Positions 23,901 through 31,098 of a stretch of DNA of 64,000 nucleotides are shown here, piece by piece (within the stretch, counting starts at the first letter, position 1; each line of letters starts with the position of its first letter). The position numbers and the translations under genes were made by a program. This DNA comes from Halisarca cf. caerulea (taxonomy: Eukaryota > Porifera > Demospongiae > Chondrillida > Halisarcidae), in NCBI GenBank assembly GCA_963170055.1, contig CAUJGJ010000012.1, positions 28,339 to 92,338 on the forward strand. The letters are read 5' to 3'. The notes under the pieces were generated by a model that saw only the letters and a program-made list of their open reading frames with translations, was not told where the DNA came from and did not search any database.

Positions 23901-26900
23901 ATATATATATACGTATATATTCTCACGCAGAATCCACACCAAACTCGTTTGAGACCTTCAATGCTGATACAATCAAGTAAGTACTATGCTGAAAGGGCTG
24001 CAGATCGCTACATGAACTCATGTTGTACACATCAGGGGTCAAGTATGCAGTTTGGATGATGAATATTTAGATCACTTCCAATATGAGACAAATTTACCGT
24101 TTAGCGATCAGTTTCTAAGTAGGATTGTTCTTGAAAGTAGCCTGTAGTTAATGTACTTATCTCTTCAGTTTTACTGCGAATCTTGGACTTATTGCTGTAT
24201 ACCAAGTAGCAATTTTTGATGATTAATATCTTATGTCTACCTATCTACAATGGGAGAGGAATAATGGTGCAAATTCGTCAAAAGAAACAGTTTTGTGTGG
24301 GCATTTTCTACCTTCTCTTTGAGAATTCAGTGTACAGATGAAGCACTCTAAAGTCAATACGAATGTACTGTACATATGTGTATCCTTAATTTGTAGTATG
24401 TATCCATGTCTGTCATGTCACCGTTCTTTGTTTTGTGTTCAAATTTTGCTTTTACTACAGTACTTGATGTGACTGGTAGTTTGTCTACTGACTTGCAGGA
24501 AGCCAATTGATCTCTGGAGACAAGCTTATTCTAGTTCATTTCCACAAAGTGTTAATGCAGTAAGTAGTGATTATTCTGTGTTGTGCTACATGTCTGAGAC
24601 AGTGATTTTTGATTTTTGAGATTGTTTAAAATACTCCAAGCTGCCCATGTACATGTAATAGAAATGTACTTAAACACCTCCTATCGCTCTATTTGTAGAA
24701 AATGCTCAAGTATATTAAATTTAATTACATTGTTGGGTATATAAGATTGATCAGTTGCATGTGAGTTTGCAAGGCTCACAATATATTTTCTGGTGTACTT
24801 TGGGGATAGGGATATGAGCTCTTCTGTTCATGCACAAACCACCGCACAACAGCTAAATGTGTGATTCCTATTGAGTATACCTATTGAGTGGTAAAAGCAA
24901 AATTAATGGGGAAGAATCTGTCCTATTTGTCTACTCTTAAGGACCATTCTAGTATATGCTCTATGCCAGTATTAAAAATCTTGAATCTGTCCTCTCTCAG
25001 AAGTAGAATTTGTGAAAATATACATATGAGAACATCAGTCAATTTCCATATACTGTACGTATTTCAGCCCTAAGACCAACTACAGTATCAAGTGTTATGG
25101 TTATCTTGACAAGCCACCGCATTCTCAGGCAGGAAGTCACATTTTTTGGCTCTGTAATTCATTATTCCTAGACAGAATGACAGCATGGACATGATCTGAG
25201 GTACCAGTATTTGGGTATGTGGGCACTCTTGCCACTTTTCTTTTTACCAAAGTGACACCTTGTTCTTTAGCATGCATAAGATATATTTCCCAAACGCTTT
25301 GAGTAATTTGATCTGATAGAGTTACCTGCATTGTGGACTGTAGTACATACTGTACATACAGTATGGACCCGAACAAAGGAAACACGAAACTGTAATGCAA
25401 TTTCGCAAAACGAGAAGCATTCATGACATTTTTGCTAATAGCGAAACATTAAATGTTAACACGAATGGTACAGAACTAACTGAGAAATAAAAAATGCTGA
25501 CCAATTAAGAGATGTAAACTGCTAACAGAAACAATCAAGCTTTGAGTAGCACACGAGGCAGTATGTTATTAAAATCTACTTCATAGTTGTTTGCATGGTG
25601 GTACAGAAAGAACGAGAGGAAAGTAATTGCTAAAAAATACCTTAACATGTGCTGGTAAACAACGGGTCATCCAACTTTATTTGGAGTCGGATTACTCGTA
25701 TGGAGGTATCGTGTGAGTGCTTAGATGTGAAGGGAATGTTGTTTGGACTGTAGTTGAGAAGTGCAATGGGCACGGGTAGTGGACATTGCCAGGATTCGGA
25801 ATACTGCCAAAGCTTACGCAGAAGAATTAACATTGGAAGTAGCCAGTATGCAAAATGGTGACAGAGGTATAGCCAGGATTTTAGAAAAGTGGGGGCAAAG
25901 GAATTAGCAAATTTGTGGTCACACCCACGGTAAGTAGCAGGCTTCTACTCCGTGAAATGGCTGTCACATGTACTAATTATTGTACTGTGCGATGAAGTGA
26001 CTCAATAGGGTAGTTTAGAAACTTTCAAAGCCCTCTGAAGAGGAAAGTCAATTCTTTGCAAGTTTCCCGGAAGATTTTCTAACTTTGGGGGTAAAGTAAG
26101 GAGTTTCATTTCCTATGAAATTCTGAAAAGGAGGTGAGCATTTGCCCCTTTTTCACCCCCCTGGCTATGCCCCTGGGTGATGAAACCACATCAGTTCATC
26201 TGGTTTGTAAATGTTCTTTACCATCGTAGTTTCTAAATAAATCTTTGCCATTGTAGCAAGATGAATGATTGTTAACATTCATAATTTACTTTTATTACTG
26301 CGCTATTGTTAAATGCTTTTCAGCCATCATGTGACACATGATTATGGGGTGAGGTACTGTGATGTGAACTGAGGGTCTGACATCATACATATAGTGATGC
26401 AACATTGGTGCAATAGAAGGTTGTTGGGGGGAGGGAGGAGGGATTTGAAAAAAGTATGAAAATGAAAAGTGTATGTCATGTGAGGCCATCGTACAGTACA
26501 AAATAGTGTGTTGGCATACCGTATTTTGTCTGAATAGAACCCCTGGCCTCTATTTCCTTCCTGAAAATTTTGACCTGGCCTCTATTCAAGCCCAGCTTCT
26601 ATTTTTTAAGTACAAGAAATAATGATAGGAAAATGGTTGCCAATACTTTTGGATGCATTATTATTCAAATCGAGGATTACAGTGTGACCGTTGAGCACTT
26701 TCGAAAGGAAAGCATTGTTTGTGAGCACCACATGTACGAGACTGTCGGGGCATCCTTTGTTTGAGAAAAACTTTAAGTGAGAGCACAGAACAATCAGCAC
26801 GCTGTCTCTGTTTGGGAAGAGGATGATGTTGTTGGCCACTTCTTTAGTTATCTTTTTCGCACACTCTATCACTTTAAACTAGAATTTGATGTCATATGGC

Positions 26901-29346
26901 TTTCTCTTTAACATAGCTGACCTCCTCTTAATCATAGATACTCTGCCATGACATTTGCATCCAAAAGTGGAAAAGTGGAAAAGATCTTTCGTTATATCAC
27001 AGGAGTACCCAGCGTGTATTTGAAGCCGCCTTTTATTAAAGAAATGCTTAGCTGAAACCCGGTTTCTATTCGAGCTCCAGTCTCTACTTGAGCCTGGCTT
27101 TTATTCGAACAAATACGGTAGATACATTCACAAGATGGGGGTGGGAATAATTACACGGAATTTAAAATGGACTAGCTGGAACTGAGAACACGGACCAATT
27201 ATATGAAAGGTACACGTGTTATAGGATCAAAGTTGGTGATGAATTGGTCCCACATAAAGCGTATGATCTGTCGTTACTTGGAATGATGAATGTTGTTGTT
27301 CTGCTCTGTACATTTTCAAAGCATGAGATGTCCTTAATTTGAATTTGCATAAGGTCGCCATAGCTGGGAGCAGTACATGATTTTGGATCAGACTATTGAT
27401 ATGTAAAGTGTTTTCTTAAGGTATTGGGGTGCTGATAGTACTATGTTTCTTCTAATGAAGTTTAGGGCACAGTACACACTATAAGCCCATATGTAGGAAT
27501 AGTGGGTAATCCCATGACAGATTATGGGAGATAATGACACCTAGGTCATGGTAGTTGCTGCTGATTGTGATGTTACTGTTGTTAATTGTATATGTACATA
27601 TACAGTACAGTGCATTAAAATATTGACGATATCACTTTTCCCTTCGCTTTTAGCGCTTATCCGTAAGCGGTATATCAATAGAAGTTTGACGGTTTCCGGT
27701 TTTCGCATAATTACGTTTGACTGTTTCCAGTTCAAGTGTCAACGGTTTTCGGTTGAAAGTTTCGTTTGGCGGCAAAGTTTTGCAGAAATTTCTCGGTTAT
27801 TACTTCGGTATTTCGCAATGGACAAAAGAATTGTCATCAGATACGAAGACAATAATTCCTCACGATATGATGGAAAACAATTCTACGAACTGTCTTCGAG
27901 AGTTCGACGGATCAACGGCTCAAAAGATCGCAACTTTCGCGTAGGTGAGGCGGTGACCGTGAAGACGAAATCGCGTGTCTGGAAACGTCAAATCCTTCCA
28001 GCCGCAGGATATGTGAGAGCTGTCCAAAAGAGACCTTGCGCTGATAGTAAAGTTGAATTATGCACTGCTTCACGAAATAGCTGATTCTCATTCTTTGCAC
28101 GTATCGCTGATACAATAATACTCAAATACTAAAGATTGCGCAAGTTTTAGCGTAAGTGGCCAGAGTTTAACGTTATCGGTTATCGGTAAAGTGCTGTCGG
28201 TTTGCGCTTGACGTATAAACAGTCAGCGGTAAAGAGCAAGCAGATAAACGCTGGGATAAACGACAATAGCGGTTTACAGTTTTTGGCTATCGTCAATTTT
28301 TTTATGCACTGCACTGTATGGGTCAGTGTAGGATCTAAGAGAATTCTCATTACTACATATTTTCTCGCTTCAAAGATAGGTTCTATTTTCTACATCATGA
28401 TAATAGGAAGTCGACGTCACTTTGTAGTAGAACTGTATCGTGAAACTAGAGATGGATTTGATGAACTTGGTGTCATCAGCAAATAGATAAGCAGAGTGTG
28501 AGATGGCATTGGGCAGGTCATTAACTACACAAGAAATAGGATTGGCCCTAGGATACTACCCTGGGGCATACCTGACAATACAAGAAGTAGGGGCGATGAT
28601 TCTTCGCAAATGTGGAGGTGATTTTTCAGGTATTCATTAAACCCTAGCCACAAGGGCCCGGTAATGCCTATCATTCAGAGTTTTTTCAGTGTCAATCCTA
28701 CGTATGGAGTACTACCATACTCCATAATAATGACAGTTATGATACACTTTCATATAATTTAATGTCATAAGCAAGTATTCCTCATTTGTGTTTGGCATTT
28801 GACTGTTTCCTGTTTAACGTTTGATGGTTTCCAATTAATATTTCATGTGGATTATATTTATTGTGGACATTCGATCTCAATATTTTTGCCCTTTCAAAGT
28901 TCAAAACTTTATACTCAAATGAGTATTGGAATACATACCTATGTAGATATTGTATGAATATTATATATTATTAAGCTGTGTGATGTACTGTCAGCACAGT
29001 ATAATAAGCTTCCCTGGCCGGTGATAGTGACTTATTGTATGTAAGATCCTTCTTACATCCTTCAAGTTTATCTTAGTTTCTTACATGTGATTCTCTAAGC
29101 AAGGGAAAGTACACGAATCTTTGAATTGCTTTCACATACCTACAGATTTATGTAGATACAGTGTATTGATGATTATTATCACTTTTGCTTTAGATCACAT
29201 CTCCTGCTGGAAATAACCCATGCAAGGATTCCAAATATTCTGAAAAGATGGTGGATTCATTTCGTACGCAGAAGGATGTGGAACTAGACAAGAGCAGGAA
29301 ATCGGCTCGTCATTGTGTCAAATCATTGAATCTTGGTTCTGTTTGA
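5960..29346 (+). CDS. DYNC2LI1: Cytoplasmic dynein 2 light intermediate chain 1, C-terminal half (five exons)
   Basis: Five exons join in phase: 5960-6106, 15027-15106, 18778-18894, 24499-24559 and 29194-29346 (stop TGA). They give 185 residues, about half of the ~350-residue family length, so earlier exons must lie left of the window. Exon 1 reads [20 protein letters not shown] and [20 protein letters not shown], matching the conserved core after the P-loop half of the protein. Exon 3 carries [10 protein letters not shown] and exon 4 a [13 protein letters not shown] block. The last exon is the charged C-terminal tail. The protein is a subunit of dynein-2, the retrograde intraflagellar transport motor, so a ciliated animal is implied. 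Donor sites are GTATTT, GTAATA, GTTAGT (weaker) and GTAAGT. The second acceptor has an alternative 8 bp downstream, but only 15027 keeps the frame. Introns are 3.7-8.9 kb and packed with mobile elements. I see no clear poly(A) signal after the stop. Confidence 0.9.
6152..6265. repeat. Small hairpin and tandem repeat in DYNC2LI1 intron
   Basis: GCACTACTATCATGAAC at 6152-6168 pairs with GTTCATGATAGCAGTGC at 6179-6195 (16 of 17 positions) across a 10-base loop. It is followed by two to three copies of a ~28-bp unit containing TAGTGGTTCATATGTAGG. The hairpin begins about 45 bp after the donor site of the first visible exon. Confidence 0.6.
6266..7630. other. Intron sequence, nothing recognised
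   Basis: This AT-rich DYNC2LI1 intron sequence has only short frames without family resemblance. A possible TIR-like TACCGTATAT at about 7217 has no partner that I could define. Confidence 0.5.
8038..8969 (-). pseudogene. Tc1/mariner-type DD34E transposase, frameshifted
   Basis: Two open frames overlap at 8742. The upstream part (8742-8969) gives an N-terminal helix-turn-helix-like region ending in a Lys/Trp-rich stretch ([17 protein letters not shown]). The larger part (8038-8742, 234 residues) has the DDE core: first Asp in [14 protein letters not shown], second in YQDNYPKH, and Glu in RPDLNLIE. Exactly 34 residues separate the last two, i.e. DD34E. A single frameshift near 8742 joins the halves. 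Catalytic residues are intact, so the damage is recent or slight. It is oriented opposite to the host gene and to the BEN frame. The relic at 22140-23560 is from a similar clade. Confidence 0.85.
9038..9154. repeat. 117-bp palindromic mini-element or internal end
   Basis: CACAGAAGTCCGC at the left matches, inverted, GCGGACCTCTGTG at the right, and both are flanked by TA. It lies directly upstream of the transposase start and shares TAATCTGCAGTTA with the right end of the large element. It may be a tiny MITE, or the true 5' end of the Tc1-type element. Confidence 0.55.
9324..11228 (+). pseudogene. BEN-domain protein gene, broken, inside the TIR element
   Basis: Three frame segments read as one ancestral protein of roughly 310 residues. 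Segment 1 (9324-9689) has a basic start and a small-barrel-like stretch ([20 protein letters not shown]). Segment 2 (about 9691-9830) looks like a coiled coil ([20 protein letters not shown]). Segment 3 (about 10790-11228) ends in a BEN-like domain with the hallmarks [27 protein letters not shown] and KYPLE, then a basic tail. Frameshifts occur near 9690 and 10850. A 957-bp TIR element interrupts the coiled-coil/BEN linker at a TA. No introns are needed, which fits a transposon-borne gene. BEN domains bind DNA or chromatin in established families; a role in transposition is inference. Confidence 0.65.
9832..10788. mobile_element. 957-bp TA-flanked element interrupting the BEN frame
   Basis: The left end CACTGCCCTCCAAAAGAAAA matches the inverted right end, with one base missing, through TGACCAC. 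TA flanks both sides (9830-9831 and 10789-10790). Removing the element rejoins the interrupted frame without an extra shift. It encodes no recognisable protein; a 63-codon frame at 10533-10724 resembles nothing I know. Confidence 0.8.
11344..12045. mobile_element. 702-bp MITE nested in the large TIR element
   Basis: The left end is CAGTACAGGTCAAAAATTAC. The inverted right end reads CGGTACAAGTCAAAAATAAC, so the ends match well. The expected TA at the right has decayed to CA. The first 12 bases resemble those of the surrounding 4.6 kb element, so both may use related transposases. The interior has GCGA-rich motifs (GATCGCGCAAAATT) and no credible ORF. Confidence 0.7.
12644..12820. mobile_element. 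177-bp TA-flanked MITE
   Basis: The left end CAGTTGTACCTCGATTTAAC pairs with the right end GTTAACAAGGTTTGACTG, with TA on both sides. Its end (CAGTTGTACCTCGATTTAA) has the style of short mariner-related MITEs in invertebrates. Confidence 0.72.
12959..13180 (+). repeat. SINE-like dispersed repeat, copy 1
   Basis: It shares a block with 19458-19735: GGTGGCTCAGTAGG, GGAAGTTAA, then a C-rich run followed by CTGCCACCAACT, and an ending near ATACTGGGGCCCTTA. TGGCTCAGTAGG fits the A-box of a tRNA-type Pol III promoter. I see no convincing B-box, so the SINE label is tentative. Confidence 0.5.
13980..14576. mobile_element. 597-bp MITE at the centre of foldback copy B
   Basis: The ends are CAGTACGTTTCATAAAAA and its near-perfect inverse (TTTTTTATGAAGCGTACTG), flanked by TA. 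The uninterrupted copies of the foldback show the expected sequence across this point. The 66-codon frame at 14170-14370 has no family resemblance. Confidence 0.82.
15566..16190. mobile_element. 625-bp MITE, CAGTGCATAAAA family, inverted copy
   Basis: The left end is CAGTACGGATTACACAAAAA followed by TTGACAATA. The right end, inverted, is CAGTACAGTGCATAAAGAAT followed by CGACGATAG. TA flanks both sides. Reverse-complemented, its interior aligns with the interior of 27603-28316, including a shared stretch ending GCCGCAGGATATGTGAGAGC. It lies 460 bp after a DYNC2LI1 exon. Confidence 0.75.
16191..17854. other. Intron sequence, nothing firm
   Basis: No exon is seen here. GCAAATT/CGCAAAAATTT motifs near 16620 and 17100-17160 resemble internal parts of the MITE families nearby but have no defined ends. 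GGTCTGGCTATGTCAGACTAG near 17230 resembles one arm of the hairpin before POLR1A (49559-49577). Confidence 0.4.
17855..18622. mobile_element. MITE, CAGTACGGTTCATGG family, truncated copy
   Basis: It begins CAGATCATGGAAAAGTAAAC after TA. It is collinear with the full copy at 20751-21415 (for example GTTAATGGAATAG, and AACTGAGAACATTC near 18517), but the right TIR is lost. A second MITE is inserted in it at 18167-18498. Confidence 0.75.
18167..18498. mobile_element. 332-bp MITE, CCGTAGAGCGGGAAATTTT family, copy 1
   Basis: The ends CCATAGAGCGGGAAATTTT and AAAGTTTCCCTCTCTATGG are inverted repeats, with TA on both sides. The related copy at 63308-63634 confirms both termini. The paralogous uninterrupted element at 20751-21415 shows the empty site with a single TA, proving the TA duplication. 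Confidence 0.88.
19458..19735 (+). repeat. SINE-like dispersed repeat, copy 2
   Basis: It is collinear with 12959-13180, with the same A-box-like TGGCTCAGTAGG near 19480. A run of about 16 C at 19566 precedes CTGCCACCAACTC. The tail GATACTGGGGGCCTTAATAG extends further than in copy 1 (GCCTCAGGCTAATGGCTGAC). It is inserted in foldback copy D. Confidence 0.5.
19746..20124. mobile_element. 379-bp hAT-type MITE
   Basis: The termini are CAGGGTTCTCCCCAGGATTT and, inverted, CAGTGTCCTCCCCAGCAATA; GGCATAGYGCTCC is repeated inside both. Flanking 8-mers AGTATTAT and ATTATTAT agree at 7 of 8 bases. CAGTGTTCTCCCC-like ends with 8-bp duplications are characteristic of hAT elements. No transposase is present. 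Confidence 0.78.
20251..20750. other. Unassigned sequence with a lysine/arginine-rich frame
   Basis: A plus-strand frame at 20507-20698 (63 codons) ends in a basic stretch ([15 protein letters not shown]). I do not recognise it, and no splice sites frame it convincingly. It is likely repeat-derived. Confidence 0.3.
20751..21415. mobile_element. 665-bp MITE, CAGTACGGTTCATGG family, full copy
   Basis: Both ends read inward CAGTACGGTTCATGGAAAAG and continue TAAACG, with TA on each side. Internal palindromic motifs AAAGTTAACGGTTAAC-like recur near both ends. It lacks the insertion seen in the 17855 copy, so it supplies the empty-site sequence (TACGTAGAAGGG) for that event. Confidence 0.88.
21594..21944 (+). 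repeat. 27-bp minisatellite, 13 units
   Basis: The unit is ACCAGAGCTGCAGAGCTAAA plus TACCATC. Eight units of one type are followed by four with a GAGAGCTCCC variant and one diverged unit. Because 27 is divisible by three, both strands stay open; plus reads TRAAELNTI per unit. A stop lies just upstream and no neighbouring coding sequence is recognised, so I treat it as a satellite and not a gene. Confidence 0.9.
22267..22668. mobile_element. ~400-bp inverted-repeat element inside mariner relic
   Basis: Long arms (about 22294-22420 and 22543-22668) are nearly perfect inverse copies, containing GGCGGCATCCAGCCACC and CTAGGGCAACCAAACCTAGCC. The flanks ATATCCACACTA and ATATCAACACTA are a likely 12-bp duplication with one mismatch. 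Deleting the insert brings the two halves of the transposase block ending in PIE together. Confidence 0.75.
22984..23195. mobile_element. 212-bp TA-flanked MITE
   Basis: The ends CAGTACAGACCAGTTTAAAG and the inverse of TTTAAACTGGTCCGTACTG agree, with TA on both sides. They continue with GTAACGC in both arms. It is inserted in the mariner relic between its first and second catalytic Asp regions. Confidence 0.87.
23561..25861. other. Intron sequence around DYNC2LI1 exon 4
   Basis: Apart from the exon at 24499-24559 I see no gene. A short (TA)n lies at 23888-23912. Frames at 25137-25424 and 25642-25833 on the minus strand match no family I know. Confidence 0.5.
25862..26175. mobile_element. 314-bp hAT-type MITE
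   Basis: The left end CAGAGGTATAGCCAGGATTT and the right end CCCTGGCTATGCCCCTG are inverted repeats; GGGGGCAAA and TTTGCCCC repeat inside. A CAGGGGCATAGCCAGG terminus is a common invertebrate hAT MITE signature. The flanking duplication is unclear (only a shared GGTGA). Confidence 0.65.
26519..27118. mobile_element. 600-bp TA-flanked MITE
   Basis: The ends are CCGTATTTTGTCTGAATAGA and, inverted, CCGTATTTGTTCGAATAAAA, with TA on each side. Repeats of CCTGGCCTCTATTC-like text line both ends. No ORF is plausible. Confidence 0.82.
27603..28316. mobile_element. 714-bp MITE, CAGTGCATAAAA family, carrying an ORF fragment
   Basis: The left end CAGTACAGTGCATTAAAATA (then TTGACGAT) matches the inverted right end CAGTGCAGTGCATAAAAAAA. 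TA flanks both sides. The interior 27548-28084 is open on the plus strand for 178 codons and contains [20 protein letters not shown] and [19 protein letters not shown]. The second stretch resembles the barrel-like part of the BEN-type frame at 9324. The sister copy 15566-16190 carries the same interior with stops, so this is element cargo, not a host gene. Confidence 0.8.
28395..28650 (-). pseudogene. LINE reverse transcriptase fragment
   Basis: On the minus strand the palm motifs [18 protein letters not shown] and, one frameshift later, [13 protein letters not shown] are readable. They are preceded by [14 protein letters not shown]. This is the CR1/jockey-like RT core. Both ends are missing; the right end of the adjacent MITE (28316) lies close to the break. 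Confidence 0.75.
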
Positions 29347-30488
29347 GGACATACTCTATAATATATGCTGTTGTTGGGCTATAATGCTTTGTTCATTACC
29401 GTATATATCCTAATTTTTCAGCAGAGCAAATTTCAGGTCGAGGTTGGCAATTAGAGATACAATGGTTAGAACCAAAAGCATGATCAAGAATACGGAAATA
29501 TGACAACAAATAAGTGTCTGGACGAAAAAATAGGTACAAAATGGCGGAATCGTCTTCATGGTTTCTTTTCGTGGTTATTGTGCATAGATTTACCAGTGGG
29601 AGGCTGAAATTGATACATTTGTCTTCTTGAAACATAAATCTGGTGAATATTGTATAGCGAATGGTTCATTTCACAAATTTTGTAGATGATACGTATTTTC
29701 GTGAATCCCTAAAATTCAGGGGGTCATTCTTACTTAGGCAATGGTAGGAAGATAGCTTTTGAGTGTATCATGTGAACGAAATGGCACAAGTCGAAAATTT
29801 TCACACCATTTTGACTTTAGTCAAAGATTTGAGGCTACTTTGCTTTCTAATGGGCCATGAAACTTTCAGGTGTACACACACTGCCTGATCAGGTCGTTTG
29901 AAGAAGTGAAAAGGCAATGTATAGCATGACCAGCCTTTCGAGAAACAATCAACAAAATCTCAGTGCAAACTGCAATTAAATCCAATTAAAAACAAAGTCG
30001 GACTGCTGTTACACAAAAGAACAACGGTGCAGGGGCCTAGCATGTAGGTACTACCTGAGCCCAACGTAGCTATGGATGTCTAGGGCTGAGATTTCGCAAA
30101 TCAAAAATCAGAATAAAATGCTAGGATATCCGCAAAATCCACAAAAATATTGCTCCGCACGGTATGACATACTAGAAGGTATGCTTGTCTATATATATTC
30201 ATACTGTGTTTTTGCCATTTTTAAGCAATGAACTCAAACGATTATATGATACACACTGCTCTGTGCCATGATAGATAGCAAAGCCTATAAGGACAAGAAT
30301 ATTTTCAAATTTTGCAGCTGACAAAAATTACAGTCAAAAACTAATAATTGAATACTGCTACTTTTCGTCAAGAATTAGAGTAAAACCTGACCTTGTTCAG
30401 ACCAGCACCAAATAATAAGGTTGCCACAAAATTAGGGAATAAGCAGTATATATATAATCATTTATATATACATGTGTGTATATATATA
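28651..30488. other. Last DYNC2LI1 exon and 3' flank; nothing else firm
   Basis: Apart from the terminal exon at 29194-29346 I see no coding sequence. TACCGTATATATCC near 29400 and ATCCGCAAAATCC near 30135 look like decayed MITE text without definable ends. Confidence 0.45.
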
Positions 30489-30844
30489 CAGTGGAACCTC
30501 TCTATAACGGACACTTTGGGAACTAAAAGGCAGTTTGTTATACAGAGGTTTCCACTATTTAGAGGTTATTTAATATGCACAGCAATCTATCTGGACCCAC
30601 AGAAGCAGTCTGTTATAGAGAGGTTTTCACTATTAGGGGAGTTTGTTAAAAGAGGTTTCACTGTCTATATATACAGTGAAACCTCTTAACAAACTCCCCT
30701 AATAGTAAAAACCTCTATAACAGACTGCTTCTGTGGGTCCAGATAGATTGCTGTGCATATTAAATAACCTCTAAATAGTGGAAACCTCTGTATAACAAAC
30801 TGTTTTTTAGTTCCCAAAGTGTCCATTATAGAGAGGTTCCACTG
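30489..30844. mobile_element. Two CAGTGGAACCTCT MITEs, tail to tail
   Basis: Left copy 30489-30663 starts CAGTGGAACCTCTCTATAAC and ends AGAGGTTTCACTG. Right copy 30674-30844 is its inverted, almost identical twin. The spacer is TCTATATATA. Together they form a perfect-looking ~170-bp stem. The family recurs, diverged, at 57229-57399 and 62581-62769. Confidence 0.88.
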
Positions 30845-30850
30845 TATTAG

Positions 30851-30855
30851 GTAGG

Positions 30856-30886
<31 letters not shown>

Positions 30887-30887
30887 T
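30851..30887. repeat. (GATA)n microsatellite
   Basis: About eight GATA units adjoin the right end of the MITE pair. Confidence 0.9.
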
Positions 30888-31098
30888 TAACCATGAAGAT
30901 GACAAGATGGCGGTCTAACCAAGATTGAAGTGATTGCAAGATTGTAATTTTAAATGCTTAGATGGATCAAAAGTTTAGATGAAGTGAACAATTCAAGGAT
31001 TTGGCAGAAATTGGCAGCGAGGTTTGATGCCAGTGTTACAGTAGCTTTTTCTTCTCCACGATTTCTTCTTATTTTATTTTCTCCATTGAACAGAGCTA

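Noticed and set aside
27548..28084. 178-codon ORF as a host gene
   Set aside because: It starts outside and ends inside a TA-flanked MITE. The sister copy at 15566-16190 carries the same interior with stops, and no splice structure is visible.
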